Origin: Gemmatimonadota bacterium
Lineage (GTDB): Bacteria; Gemmatimonadota; Gemmatimonadetes; Longimicrobiales; RSA9
Assembly: GCA_039715185.1 (NCBI GenBank)
Contig: JBDLIA010000003.1
Coordinates: forward strand, 30,856-94,855
Direction: 5' to 3'
Length of the DNA stretch: 64,000 nucleotides
Positions 17,724-26,384 of this stretch are shown piece by piece. The notes beneath the pieces were generated by a model, which worked only from the letters and a program-made list of their open reading frames with translations, had not been told where the DNA came from and did not search any database. Each line of letters begins with the position of its first letter. Positions within the stretch are counted from its first letter, which is position 1. The position numbers were made by a program, and so were the translations under genes.

Positions 17724-17832
17724 CGAACGGACCGGTCGATCGCCTGCGCACCCCGATCACGCGGCCGCGGGCGGACAGCAACGTCCGGAGGATGCCAGCA
17801 GTACGGCTGCCTCCAAACCTCCGGGCGCTCGG

Positions 17833-17856
17833 CCCCCGGACCTTCGGGTTCGGGGG
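17833..17856. terminator. UUCG-tetraloop terminator between convergent genes
   Basis: CCCCCGGACC-TTCG-GGTTCGGGGG forms a 10-bp stem (one G-T pair) closed by the very stable C(UUCG)G loop. It lies between the TadG-like gene and the S9 peptidase gene, which converge, and could serve the forward gene or both. Confidence 0.65.
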
Positions 17857-17883
17857 TCGATTCGTTCCCGGTGGCGGCGACCG

Positions 17884-19980
17884 TCAGGTCGTGGGCCGCT
17901 CGGGCGCGTCGTCCCAGCGGCCGAACCACTCCAGCACGTTGGCCACCTTGCCGATCAGGTTGCTGGGCCGGGCCGCGATGCCGTGATAGGCTCCGGGGAT
18001 GCGGACCATGGCCGTGGGCACCTCGCGCAACCGCAACGCCGTGTAGAACTGCTCGCTCTCGGAGATCGGCGTGCGCAGGTCTTCTTCCCCGGTGAGCAGC
18101 ATCGTGGGCGTGGACACGTTGCCGACGTAGCTGATGGGCGATCGCGCCAGGTAATGCTCGGCCGCCTCCCAGGGCGGCGCCGGGAACCAGTACCGATAGA
18201 AGAACGCCGGCACATCCGACGTCAGCACGAAGCTGTACCAGTTGATCACGGGCTTGGCCACCACCGCGGCCCGGAAGCGATCCGTGCGCCCCACGATCCA
18301 TGCGGTGAGCACGCCGCCGCCGCTGCCACCGGTCACGAACAAGCGGTCCGGGTCCACGTAGCCTTGCTCGATCACCGCGTCCACGCCGCTGATGAGGTCG
18401 AAGTAGTCGTCCCCGGGGTAGGCGTGGTGGATGAGGTTGCCGAACTCCTCGCCGTAGCTGGTGCTGCCGCGCGGATTGGCATAGAGCACGACGAATCCCG
18501 CCGCTGCGTACAGCTGCACCTCGGCCGAAAAGCGCACGCCGTAGTTGGCGAACGGCCCGCCGTGGATCTCGAGCACCAGGGGATAGCGCCGGTCGGGATC
18601 GAAGCCCGGCGGCTTCGCGATCCAACCCTGTACGGGCCGCCCGTCGTGACTGCTCTCGTACCATATCTCCTCCACCTCCGCGAGCGCGCGGTGCTGCAGG
18701 ACATCAGCGTTGAGCCGCGTTACCCGATCGGCCCGTCCTCCCCGCGCAACGGCCACGTCGGACGGGTGATCCGCCGCGGTGTGCGTGTACGCGACGGTGC
18801 CGTCGTCGGCCACCGAGAACGCCGAGCCCGCGTACGGTCTGCCGATGGAGAGCCCACCCGCGCCGTCGACCACATCCGTGACCCGCCCCTGCAGATCGAC
18901 CCGCGCGACCCGCGTGTCGCCCCGATCGTCGTAGCTGAAGTAGACCGATCGACCATCGGCGGCCCACAGCGGGTCGGCCACGCTTCGGTCCAGGGACGCG
19001 GTCAGACTTCGGGGCTCGGAGCCGTCCGCGTTCATCACGTAGAGCTGAGTGACCCTGTAGCCCTGGTAGGTGTCGTCGAACCCGAGATAGGCTATGCGTC
19101 GGCCGTCCGGAGAAACGACCGGATCTGCGTCCGGGCCGAAGCGGCTGGTCAGCGTCTCGAGCGATCCATCGGCGACCCGAAGCCGCTGGATTTCCGAGTC
19201 CAGGGGCGACAGCTGCCAGTCCGCGCGCCGGTTCGCCGACAACACGATCGCCTCTCCGTCCGGCGTCCAGGAGAGCGATCCGCCGTGATCGAAGTCGCCG
19301 CTCGTGAGCTGGCGCGGCGTGCCTCCGTCGGCTGGCACCACGAATACGTGCGTGAAGCCCTCCTCCAGAAAGCCGTCGCCATCGGAGCGGTACTGCACCC
19401 TCTCGATCACGCGCGCCGGCTCGGCCCACTCCGCGCCCTCGGGACGCGGCGGCAGCTGGGCCACCTGAGGTCCATCGCCCGGCACCAGCATGGTGAACGC
19501 CAGCCAGCGGCCGTCGGGCGACCACGCGAGCGCCGCGGGCGCGTGCTCGACCTGGGTCACGCGCGCGGTCTGACCGCTCGACATCCAGCGCACGAAGATC
19601 TGCGAGCGGCCGTCGTCGCTGGCCACGTAGGCGAGTCGGCCGCCGTCGGGCGACCAGCGCGGAGACGAGGCGCGCCCCGGCTCGTCCAGCAGCGGGCGAT
19701 GGTCGGAGCCGTCGGCCGAGACCAACCAGAGGGACCCCACCGCGCGGTCCGTCATCACGTCCATGGCCATGCGCACGTACGCGACCCGCCGCCCATCGGG
19801 CGATATGCGCGGGTCAGCGGCCCACTCCAGCTGGAAGACGTCTTCAGGCTGGAACGCCCGGGCGCCCGCCTCGGAGCGCGCACCCTGCGCGAGAACCAGG
19901 CCCGGAGACAGGCCAACGAGGACCAAGGCGATCGCGATCCGTGGGCAATGGCCTGGGCGCTGCGTGGCTACAGGTTGCAT
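17884..19980 (-). CDS. Exported S9-family prolyl oligopeptidase-like peptidase
   Basis: The 698-residue serine peptidase is probably periplasmic. A signal peptide (IAIALVLVGLSPGLVLAQG) is followed by TolB/WD40-like beta-propeller repeats (WAADPRISPDGRRVAYVR, SPRWSPDGGRLAYVASDD, LSWTPDGEAIVLSANR), which gate access to the active site. The C-terminal alpha/beta-hydrolase domain carries the catalytic triad: Ser about 553 in TGGSGGG, Asp about 634 in GEEDLRTPI, and His about 666 in AYHGI. It resembles dipeptidyl or acylaminoacyl peptidases; the exact specificity is unknown. The ATG at 19980 is chosen because it gives the signal peptide directly. It is downstream of, and oriented like, a small membrane-protein gene. 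Confidence 0.93.
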   Translation of the reverse strand: MQPVATQRPGHCPRIAIALVLVGLSPGLVLAQGARSEAGARAFQPEDVFQLEWAADPRISPDGRRVAYVRMAMDVMTDRAVGSLWLVSADGSDHRPLLDEPGRASSPRWSPDGGRLAYVASDDGRSQIFVRWMSSGQTARVTQVEHAPAALAWSPDGRWLAFTMLVPGDGPQVAQLPPRPEGAEWAEPARVIERVQYRSDGDGFLEEGFTHVFVVPADGGTPRQLTSGDFDHGGSLSWTPDGEAIVLSANRRADWQLSPLDSEIQRLRVADGSLETLTSRFGPDADPVVSPDGRRIAYLGFDDTYQGYRVTQLYVMNADGSEPRSLTASLDRSVADPLWAADGRSVYFSYDDRGDTRVARVDLQGRVTDVVDGAGGLSIGRPYAGSAFSVADDGTVAYTHTAADHPSDVAVARGGRADRVTRLNADVLQHRALAEVEEIWYESSHDGRPVQGWIAKPPGFDPDRRYPLVLEIHGGPFANYGVRFSAEVQLYAAAGFVVLYANPRGSTSYGEEFGNLIHHAYPGDDYFDLISGVDAVIEQGYVDPDRLFVTGGSGGGVLTAWIVGRTDRFRAAVVAKPVINWYSFVLTSDVPAFFYRYWFPAPPWEAAEHYLARSPISYVGNVSTPTMLLTGEEDLRTPISESEQFYTALRLREVPTAMVRIPGAYHGIAARPSNLIGKVANVLEWFGRWDDAPERPTT

Positions 19981-20087
19981 GGCGTGTCCGTTTCGTGCTC
20001 GGTGTGGTGTGCTCCGGCGCCCCGCTAGTGTGCCGGCGCGGAAGTCCCGTGTGCTCCGAATGCCTACGGGACTTCTGCAACGATACA

Positions 20088-20765
20088 CTAGGTGTCCTCA
20101 ACGCTGGGCGGGACGGTTTCCGTCGCCGGCGTGCCGGTCTGGTCCCCGAGGTCGGGAACGCAGCGGTCGCGCGCGTCTTCGGCGGTGGAGTCGAAATCCA
20201 GCAGCGCGCAGGCGTAGAGTCCCGACAGCGTGCGCCTCAACGCCAGCGCGAGCGCGTACCGGGACCGGATCTCCAGCAGCGCCGCGACGGGTTGTGTCTC
20301 CAGACGCGCCTCTACTGTCGATATCCCCGCCACGAGCGCTTCCTGAGTCCCGGCGAAGAATCGCTGAAATTCGTAGATCTGGGCGATCTCGATGACCCGC
20401 TCCAGCTCCATGAACTGGGTCGAACGGGTCAGTTGGGCCGTCTCCCAGGCCGCCGAAGAGAGCAGCGCGATGTCCCATTCCACGCCCACGCTTTCGGGCT
20501 GGTCGCCCTCGCGGTACACGGCGATCGCGGCCTGGAGACCCTCGAGCACCTGGTCCGGGTCGTCGGAGGTGCCGTAGTCATCCACGGCGCGCCGATTGTC
20601 CTCCATCTCCGCGGCAACTGCATCCAGCGCGCGCGCGGCAAGCTGGGCGTTCTCCCGGTCCTCCCACCACTCATCCACCGCGAGGGCGACCAGGACCGCG
20701 AACACGACCGACGCGGCTTCCAGCAACAGGCCGCCGATGCGGTGCGAGCGAAGCGATTTCGACAT
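20088..20765 (-). CDS. DUF6090-like single-pass membrane protein
   Basis: The 225-residue product has one N-terminal transmembrane helix (GGLLLEAASVVFAVLVALAV) followed at once by DEWWEDRENAQLAARALDAV, the typical join of DUF6090-type proteins. A long helical, probably periplasmic part then continues with an acidic C-terminus. The function of the family is not known. The start is the ATG at 20765 (MSKSLRSHRIGG). It is followed after about 100 bp by the S9 peptidase gene on the same strand. Confidence 0.75.
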   Translation of the reverse strand: MSKSLRSHRIGGLLLEAASVVFAVLVALAVDEWWEDRENAQLAARALDAVAAEMEDNRRAVDDYGTSDDPDQVLEGLQAAIAVYREGDQPESVGVEWDIALLSSAAWETAQLTRSTQFMELERVIEIAQIYEFQRFFAGTQEALVAGISTVEARLETQPVAALLEIRSRYALALALRRTLSGLYACALLDFDSTAEDARDRCVPDLGDQTGTPATETVPPSVEDT

Positions 20766-20817
20766 GATCCGCGAAAGTACCCCTAGGAGCGGAGTTGGTC
20801 GAGTCGCGTAGCCGCGC

Positions 20818-21378
20818 TCACGGTACGATACCGGCGAGCAGCGCTCCGACGCCGTAGGCGACCGCGGCCGCGGTCGCGCCAACGGCGAACATCTCGGCGC
20901 CCTCTATCCACCATCGGCCCCGGGTGACGAACGTGCGGGCCGCCCCGACCACGAAGAGCGTGGCCAGCGTCAGCACGACCGTTACGGAGAACGGATCCAG
21001 GCCGCCGAGCGGGAACGCGAACGCCAGTAGCGGCACCGAGCCCGCCACCACGAACGCCAGGAAGGTGGCGAACCCGTGCTTGAGCGCGAAGGGCTCGCTG
21101 ATGCTGTCCGCCTCCAGTCTCTCGACGGCCGCCGCGGAGCGGACGGAGAGGAAGTTGCTCGCGCCCATGCTGAAGCCGTCGGCGAGCAGGTTGGCGCCTC
21201 CCAGGATGAGTACCACCGCCGGCGACAGGTTCGCGCCGGCCACGCCGGCGGCGACCGCGAACGTCGTGATGATGCCGTCGTTGGCCCCGTAGACGACATC
21301 GCCCAGGTAGTGTCGCGCGACATCTCGCGGCGTAACGAGGGTCGGGTGATTGCTTGGCGTCGATTTGGACATGTTCAT
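20818..21378 (-). CDS. VIT1/CCC1-family membrane transporter
   Basis: The product is about 186 residues. It opens with the family signature YLGDVVYGANDGIITTFAVA, then GANLLADGFSMGASNFLSVR, and has about five transmembrane helices. Eukaryotic members move Fe2+ or Mn2+ into vacuoles; bacterial ones are thought to transport iron or manganese or act as membrane-anchored ferritin relatives. The extra cytoplasmic metal-binding loop of plant VIT1 is short here. The start is uncertain among ATG codons at 21378 and 21372 and a GTG at 21402. It diverges from the DUF5335 gene. Confidence 0.88.
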   Translation of the reverse strand: MNMSKSTPSNHPTLVTPRDVARHYLGDVVYGANDGIITTFAVAAGVAGANLSPAVVLILGGANLLADGFSMGASNFLSVRSAAAVERLEADSISEPFALKHGFATFLAFVVAGSVPLLAFAFPLGGLDPFSVTVVLTLATLFVVGAARTFVTRGRWWIEGAEMFAVGATAAAVAYGVGALLAGIVP

Positions 21379-21518
21379 TAGTTTGCAGAGGTTCCCCCAC
21401 ACGGCATCGGAGCCCGCCCGACTTCGTCCGCTTGCGCGGCGCGCGATCTTGGGCTTGTCGGAGCTGCGCCACGCCCGGCGGAGCGCGGCCGCGGAATCCC
21501 CTGAGACCGGAGGGACTC

Positions 21519-21857
21519 ATGCCTGCGATCGCGAAACCCGATTGGATCACCACGCTCGCCGATTTTACGAACCGCAACGTCAACTACCCGGTGCGCCTGG
21601 AGGTGGACATGGTCGACCTGGGCGCACAGACGGAAGCGAGCGATACGCTGTTGCGCGGCGTCTCATATGATCCAAGGTCGGGAGACGTTGAAGTAATGCT
21701 CGTGCCCGCGGACGGCGCCCACCTCACGCACGCGATCCACGACCCGAGCGAGATCGACCTGCTGGGCCCCAGCGGTCAACGTCGCGAAGTACTGCGCATC
21801 GCGCACGTGGGCGGGCAGACCCTTCTGCACGTACTCTCACCCGACATGCCCATCTAG
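21519..21857 (+). CDS. DUF5335-like small protein
   Basis: The 112-residue product begins MPAIAKPDWITTLADFTNRN and matches DUF5335-like proteins in length and in its alternating beta pattern (VRLEVDMVDLGAQTEASDTL, LLGVSYD-type segment, IDLLGPSGQRREVLRI). No function is established. CGGAGGG sits five bases upstream of the ATG. A strong bidirectional hairpin terminator follows the stop and separates it from the converging universal stress gene. Confidence 0.75.
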   Translation: MPAIAKPDWITTLADFTNRNVNYPVRLEVDMVDLGAQTEASDTLLRGVSYDPRSGDVEVMLVPADGAHLTHAIHDPSEIDLLGPSGQRREVLRIAHVGGQTLLHVLSPDMPI

Positions 21858-21860
21858 ATG

Positions 21861-21891
21861 AAAGGCCTGGACCGCCATGGTCCAGGCCTTT
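21861..21891. terminator. Bidirectional intrinsic terminator
   Basis: AAAGGCCTGGACC / GGTCCAGGCCTTT is a perfect 13-bp stem with loop GCCAT, starting three bases after the DUF5335 stop. A residues at the 5' edge and T residues at the 3' edge allow function in both directions, serving the converging universal stress gene as well. Confidence 0.85.
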
Positions 21892-21918
21892 CCAGGGCCG
21901 CGCGATGCCGCGGTCGCG

Positions 21919-22887
21919 TCACATGACCGGTCCGGGCGGCGCGACCTCGAGCGTGGCCTCTTCGGCCGGCGTGCTCTCCAACTCCTGCCGTTCGGGTCGC
22001 ACCAGCAGCACCGGTACCGGCGAGGTTCGCATGACCTTGTCCGCCACGCTGCCGACGATGGTCCGGAGCAGTGCTCCGCGGCCGTGAGTGGCCATCACCA
22101 CCAGGTCCGCGCCCTCCTCCTCGGCGACCGCGGGGATGGCGTGGGCCGCTTCGGTCTCCGCTACGATCGAGCGGACCGCGCCAGGAGCCTCGATCCGGGT
22201 TTCGATGTTCTGCAGGTAGTCGTTCGCGGTAGCAAGTCGACGTTCGCGCTCCTCCGCGTACATGCGCGTGCCTTGCGGCATGTATGGCGAGCCGACGATG
22301 TAGGGAGTCGCCACGGCTCGCATGAGAACGATGCCGGCCTCGAACGCCTGGGCCAGTTCCGCGGCGTGCGGCGTCGCTGCCTCGGCGAACCTGGAGCCGT
22401 CCACCGGCATGAGGATCGTATCGACTAGCGGCAGGGCCCGGAGATCCGGCTGCGTGCCGTCGTCGACTGGGTGGACGATGAGGACGAGGGCGTCGGCGTG
22501 TCGGACCACGTAGCTGGCAACGCTGCCCAGCCAAGCGCGGCTCACTCCACCACGCCCGTGCGTGGCCATGACGATCACGTCCGCGTCGGTCTCTGCCGCG
22601 CGGCCCACGATCGCCGGTCCCGGCGCCCGCTCCAGCAGTAGCGTGGACGGACGCGGGTGCCCTGCCTCTTCTATCCTTGTGGCCTCCGCTGCGAGCGTGG
22701 CCTCTTCTGCCTTCCGCACCTCGACGTTCCAAACGCCCTCGGCCGCCGGCCCCCAATCGATGTCCAGCGGCGAGTGCACGGCGACCAGTTCTACCTCGCC
22801 GCGGAGCGCGGCCCGGAGCGCGAGCGCCCATGGCAGCGCCCACCTGGCGAGGGGCGAGCCGTCCAATGGAACCAGGATTCGGCGCAT
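21919..22887 (-). CDS. Tandem-domain universal stress protein
   Basis: The 322-residue product has two Usp domains. Each starts with the family strand (RRILVPLDGSPLARWALPWA; DTILMPVDGSRFAEAATPHA) and ends with an ATP-binding G-x2-G-x9-G-S loop (ATHGRGGVSRAWLGSVASYV; ATHGRGALLRTIVGSVADKV). Members help survival under starvation, redox or energy stress. The ATG at 22887 has GGAGGTGA immediately upstream. Two palindromic operator candidates lie 124-160 bp upstream, shared with the divergent lipoprotein gene. It converges with DUF5335. Confidence 0.93.
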   Translation of the reverse strand: MRRILVPLDGSPLARWALPWALALRAALRGEVELVAVHSPLDIDWGPAAEGVWNVEVRKAEEATLAAEATRIEEAGHPRPSTLLLERAPGPAIVGRAAETDADVIVMATHGRGGVSRAWLGSVASYVVRHADALVLIVHPVDDGTQPDLRALPLVDTILMPVDGSRFAEAATPHAAELAQAFEAGIVLMRAVATPYIVGSPYMPQGTRMYAEERERRLATANDYLQNIETRIEAPGAVRSIVAETEAAHAIPAVAEEEGADLVVMATHGRGALLRTIVGSVADKVMRTSPVPVLLVRPERQELESTPAEEATLEVAPPGPVM

Positions 22888-23010
22888 GGTTCACCTCCGG
22901 TTTCAAGGTCGGGAGCGCCGCCCCCAATGGCGCTCGCAGGCCGGTCTGGCCTGGCCGGGATCGGAAGCGCTCCACTAATCCAATCGTGGCTGTAAGCGCG
23001 ATTGGTGTCT

Positions 23011-23024
23011 GTCGGGAAGATCCC
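23011..23024. promoter_or_regulatory. Operator candidate S1 (GTCGGGA-type)
   Basis: GTCGGGAAGATCCC is an imperfect inverted repeat (GGGA/TCCC) in the divergent space between the universal stress gene and the lipoprotein gene. It matches the left arm of sites S3 and S4 and sits 6 bp from site S2. Confidence 0.45.
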
Positions 23025-23030
23025 TTTGCC

Positions 23031-23048
23031 GTGGGGAGATCTCCCTAC
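23031..23048. promoter_or_regulatory. Operator candidate S2 (GTGGGGA-type palindrome)
   Basis: GTGGGGAGATCTCCCTAC holds the perfect 12-bp palindrome GGGAGATCTCCC. Its right arm CCCTACA is identical to that of site S6 before the kinase gene. It overlaps a possible -10 element TACAAT (23046-23051). Confidence 0.55.
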
Positions 23049-23140
23049 AATAATGGTGAGCTTCTACTCTCTGCGGCAGGGTCGCGCCTTTCTAGACTAC
23101 AGTGCAGCGGGCCTAACGGGCGCCCGCGGGAGGTGATCTC

Positions 23141-23692
23141 ATGCGTTATCGACCAAGCCAACCGAAAGTGGCCGGGGCGCGTTCTCCGGTCGGCCTTCGA
23201 GGGCTGGCCTGGGCGCCGGCCTACGCGCTGGCGTTGGCTACGTGTACCACGCTGCCGGACACGATTCCGGTGGCCGGCGCGCCGGGTGAGTTGGAGCAAC
23301 TCGTCGGCATATGGACCGGCGACTACGAAGGCGAATCGGGTCGCGCGGGCTCGCTCATCTTCCAACTGGAGGCGTCAGCCGATACGGCCCGCGGGCACGT
23401 GATGATGCACCGGGAGGGAGAAAGACTGCCGTACGCGCGGGATGGCGCGGGCCCGGAGACAGCCCCGCCGTCGGCCGCCCCGGAAGCGCTGCGCATCGCG
23501 TTCGTTCGGGTCGAGAACCAGTACCTGAAGGGCGTGCTCGAGCCGTATCGGGACCCGGTTTGCGGCTGTCGGCTGACGACCATCTTCAAGGGCCGCATCG
23601 AGGGCAACACCATCAGCGGAACGTTCCTCACGACCCACGATCACGACGGTAGGGAAGAGACCGGCACATGGCGGGCCCGCAGGGGGCGCTGA
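23141..23692 (+). CDS. Putative exported protein of unknown function
   Basis: The 183-residue product has a basic N-terminus and a weak hydrophobic stretch (GLAWAPAYALALATC). The Cys after it may be a poor lipobox (Thr at -1). The mature part looks like a lipocalin/DUF-type small beta-barrel: LVGIWTGDYEGESGRAGSLI, then GNTISGTFLTTHDHDG and a TGTW ending, a pattern common in ligand-binding or fatty-acid-binding-like folds. GGGAGGTGATC precedes the ATG. It leads the ZIP transporter gene by three bases, so the two are probably cotranscribed. Confidence 0.65.
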   Translation: MRYRPSQPKVAGARSPVGLRGLAWAPAYALALATCTTLPDTIPVAGAPGELEQLVGIWTGDYEGESGRAGSLIFQLEASADTARGHVMMHREGERLPYARDGAGPETAPPSAAPEALRIAFVRVENQYLKGVLEPYRDPVCGCRLTTIFKGRIEGNTISGTFLTTHDHDGREETGTWRARRGR

Positions 23693-23695
23693 CCC

Positions 23696-24511
23696 GTGGA
23701 GTTCATGTCCGCTACACCCGCGCCCGTCCTCGCCCTGATAGCCGGCGTGTTCACCTGGACGCTGACGGCGTTGGGCGCGGCGGTCGTGCTGGCGCGTCGC
23801 GATTTTCCACGGCCGGTGCTCGACGCGATGCTCGGCTTCGCGGCCGGCGTGATGATCGCCGCCGCCTTCTGGTCCCTGCTGGCGCCGGCCACGGAGGTCG
23901 CCCGCGCGCAGGGGGCGCGGCCGTGGCTGGTCGTCACCGCGGGCTTCCTTCTGGGCGGCTTTGTGCTGCTGGTGGCGGATCAGATCGTGCCGCACCTGCA
24001 TCCGTTCATGAAGCCCCCGCGAGCCGAAGGAATCTCAACGCAGTGGGAGCGGAGCACCCTCCTGGTTCTGGCCATCACGCTGCACAACGTGCCGGAGGGT
24101 CTGGCGGTGGGAGTGGCCTTCGGCGCGGCCGCCCACCCGCTCTTGGGAGCGGGTACGGAGTACGCTCCCGCGGTGGCCCTGGCGGTCGGCATAGGCCTGC
24201 AGAACCTGCCGGAAGGAGCCGCCGTGGCGTTTCCGCTGCGTCAGGCGGGCGTGTCGCGGGCCAAAGCGTTCTGGTACGGCCAGCTTTCCGGCGTGGTCGA
24301 GCCCGTCGCCGCGGTGCTGGGCGCGCTGGCGGTCGCCTCGATCAGCATATTGCTCCCCTATGCCCTCGCTTTCGCGGCTGGGGCGATGCTCTACGTGGTC
24401 GTGGAGGAGCTGATTCCCGAGGCGCAGCAGAGCGGGCGGGCCGACCTGGCCACGGTGGCGACGCTGTGCGGCTTCGCGCTGATGACCATGCTCGACCTGG
24501 CCCTGGGCTGA
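23696..24511 (+). CDS. ZIP-family divalent metal transporter
   Basis: The 271-residue inner-membrane protein has about eight helices. The metal site is obvious: ITLHNVPEGLAVGVAFG in helix IV and IGLQNLPEGAAVAFPL in helix V, plus VEELIPEA near the end and a His-rich loop (VPHLHPF) between helices III and IV. It would import Zn2+, Fe2+ or Mn2+; selectivity is unknown. The GTG at 23696 lies eight bases after AGGGGG; an ATG at 23705 is an alternative. It sits between the putative exported protein and an L,D-transpeptidase. Confidence 0.92.
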   Translation: MEFMSATPAPVLALIAGVFTWTLTALGAAVVLARRDFPRPVLDAMLGFAAGVMIAAAFWSLLAPATEVARAQGARPWLVVTAGFLLGGFVLLVADQIVPHLHPFMKPPRAEGISTQWERSTLLVLAITLHNVPEGLAVGVAFGAAAHPLLGAGTEYAPAVALAVGIGLQNLPEGAAVAFPLRQAGVSRAKAFWYGQLSGVVEPVAAVLGALAVASISILLPYALAFAAGAMLYVVVEELIPEAQQSGRADLATVATLCGFALMTMLDLALG

Positions 24512-24524
24512 AGGAGGACTCGAC

Positions 24525-25412
24525 GTGTCGCGCGCGCGCCTGACAGCCGCCGTCGCCCTGGGCGGGCTGGTTCTGGCCATGTCCGTGGGGCGTCGGTGGG
24601 AGCCGCCGGCCTCGGCGGGCGCGGACCCCGCTGACCGCCTCGGAACTCGGTCGCTGAGCTCCGCCGTAGCCGGCCCGGCGGCAGTCGGCTGCGCTTTGGC
24701 CGATGCGTCGACCGCACCCGACGGCCCCACGCGCGCCGACATGGAGCTGCGTCTGAACGTGCCCGCGTTCCGGCTCGACGTGCTCCAGGAGGGCGTGGTG
24801 GACGCGAGCTTCCCGGTGGCGGTGGGCGCGCCGCGCTACCCGACCCCCGCGGGCGAGTACGAGGTTACCGAGATCACGTGGAACCCGGGCTGGCACCCTC
24901 CGGACAGCGAGTGGGCCCTGGGCCGCGACCCCGAGCCTCCCGGGCCGGAGAACCCCATGGGTCGCGTGAAGCTGCGCTTCGACAGCCTGCTGTTCATCCA
25001 CGGGACGCCCGACACCGTGTCGATCGGAAGCCCGTCTTCGCACGGCTGCGTACGGCTGAGCAACGACGATGTCCTGCGCCTGGCGGACCTGGTACTCGCC
25101 TCTACGGCCACGGCGGCCCCCGTCGAGGCCACCGCGAGCGACGACACGGTTCCGCAGACGGTATCACTCGAGCGGCCCGTGAGGCTTTCGGTCGTCTACC
25201 GGATCGCCGAGGTTCGCGACGGACGCCTTGAACTGCACCCCGATGTCTATGGGCTCGCGTCGTCACCGGTTCAGGAGGTCTTGCGGCTGCTGGAGGACGC
25301 CGGATTGGACATCACCGAACGCGTCAGCCGCAGCGTGCGCGAAGCGCTGCCCGGGCCGGACGAGGCGTCGACCGCAATCCCCATCGACTCACTGAGGACG
25401 GGCTCGCCATGA
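24525..25412 (+). CDS. L,D-transpeptidase (YkuD domain)
   Basis: Catalyses 3-3 cross-links in peptidoglycan or attaches proteins to it, acting in the periplasm. The 295-residue product has an N-terminal export sequence (AAVALGGLVLAMSVG) and the YkuD domain at about 70-200. The domain shows the full active-site motif: HGTPD, then SIGSPSSHGCVRLSNDD with Cys about 175 and His about 173. The C-terminal about 100 residues are less conserved. GTG start with AAGGAGG five bases ahead. Its stop overlaps the next gene's start (ATGA). Confidence 0.92.
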   Translation: MSRARLTAAVALGGLVLAMSVGRRWEPPASAGADPADRLGTRSLSSAVAGPAAVGCALADASTAPDGPTRADMELRLNVPAFRLDVLQEGVVDASFPVAVGAPRYPTPAGEYEVTEITWNPGWHPPDSEWALGRDPEPPGPENPMGRVKLRFDSLLFIHGTPDTVSIGSPSSHGCVRLSNDDVLRLADLVLASTATAAPVEATASDDTVPQTVSLERPVRLSVVYRIAEVRDGRLELHPDVYGLASSPVQEVLRLLEDAGLDITERVSRSVREALPGPDEASTAIPIDSLRTGSP

Positions 25413-25906
25413 ACCTGCTGAGCGCCCCCAATCTGATCAGCCTGCTGCGCATTCCCCTGGCTGCGGCGTTCCTGCTGTTCGAGGCCATGCCGACGCGGCT
25501 CGCGGTGCTCGCGCTGGCGGCGGTCAGCGACTTCGCGGACGGCAAGATCGCCCGCGCGCGATCGCAGACCTCGCGCCTGGGGGAGCTTCTGGACCCCGTC
25601 GCCGACAAGACGTTCATGCTGGTGGCGTTCGTCACCCTGGCGCTGCAGCGGGATCTGCCCGTGTGGACCATCCCGGCGTTCCTGACCCGCGACATCGGCG
25701 TGGCCCTGGGCGTAGGAGTGCTTCTGCTGCGCGGCCGCGCCGGGCGGTGGCCGTCCCGACTGCCGGGCAAGGCGGTCACCTGGATGCAGTTCGGCGGCGT
25801 GGGCGTGGCGCTGGTGTGGCCCGGCGGGGCGCCGTGGTTCGCGATCTTCGTGGCCGCCGCGGGCCTGGTCGCGTTGCGCGACTATGCGCGCTCGGCGCGC
25901 ACGTAG
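25409..25906 (+). CDS. CDP-alcohol phosphatidyltransferase family protein
   Basis: The 165-residue membrane enzyme transfers a phosphatidyl group from CDP-diacylglycerol to an alcohol, most likely in phosphatidylglycerol-phosphate or cardiolipin synthesis. The family motif D-x2-D-G-x2-A-R-x8-G-x3-D-x3-D is intact (DFADGKIARARSQTSRLGEL followed by LDPVADK). It begins NLLSAPNLISLLRIPLA as PgsA-type proteins do. The alcohol substrate cannot be fixed from sequence. It overlaps the transpeptidase gene by four bases. Confidence 0.88.
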   Translation: MNLLSAPNLISLLRIPLAAAFLLFEAMPTRLAVLALAAVSDFADGKIARARSQTSRLGELLDPVADKTFMLVAFVTLALQRDLPVWTIPAFLTRDIGVALGVGVLLLRGRAGRWPSRLPGKAVTWMQFGGVGVALVWPGGAPWFAIFVAAAGLVALRDYARSART

Positions 25907-25929
25907 GTGCTACCAAGGAGGAATCCGCA

Positions 25930-26373
25930 ATGAAGAAACCCAGCGGGCGGTCCCTGGCCTATCTTGCGGCCGGCCTGGTCGTCGCTCTGATCCTGGCGCA
26001 ACTGATCCCGGTGAATCGGAGCAACCCCCCGATCGGCGCCGAGCTGGAGGCTCCGGCCGCGGTCCTGGAAGTGCTTCGGCGATCCTGCTACGACTGTCAT
26101 TCCAACGAGACCACGTGGCCGTGGTACAGCCGCGTGGCGCCCGTGTCCTGGCTCGTGGCCCGCGACGTGAGCGAGGGCCGTGAAGCCGTCAACTACTCGG
26201 TTTGGGGCTCCTATCCCGCGGGAGAGCTCGCGGAGTTGCTCGAGGAGACCTGGGAGGAAGTCGCAGAAGGCGAGATGCCGCCGGCGATGTATGTATGGCT
26301 CCACTCGGAAGCCCGCCTGACAACAGCGGATCGTGAGATCCTGAGGAGTTGGGCGGCCGACGGGGATCGGTAA
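25930..26373 (+). CDS. Haem-binding domain protein (Haem_bd type)
   Basis: The 147-residue product is anchored by an N-terminal helix (LAYLAAGLVVALILAQLIPV) and carries one c-type haem motif in SCYDCHSNETTWPWYSRVAP, the exact layout of the cytochrome-like Haem_bd domain. It ends with a segment common to the family (MPPAMYVWLHSEARLTTADR). It probably faces the periplasm and joins electron transfer or haem sensing. CAAGGAGG precedes the ATG. The beta-CASP nuclease gene follows after 11 bp. Confidence 0.9.
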   Translation: MKKPSGRSLAYLAAGLVVALILAQLIPVNRSNPPIGAELEAPAAVLEVLRRSCYDCHSNETTWPWYSRVAPVSWLVARDVSEGREAVNYSVWGSYPAGELAELLEETWEEVAEGEMPPAMYVWLHSEARLTTADREILRSWAADGDR

Positions 26374-26384
26374 GGGACGAAGCG

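Noticed and set aside
17884..19980. Unusual GGSGGG nucleophile motif in the S9 peptidase
   Set aside because: The family consensus is G-x-S-x-G-G, so Gly at the variable place is within normal range.
17983..20028. 681-codon open frame on the plus strand
   Set aside because: Antisense of the S9 peptidase gene, whose catalytic triad and propeller repeats make the minus strand clearly the coding one.
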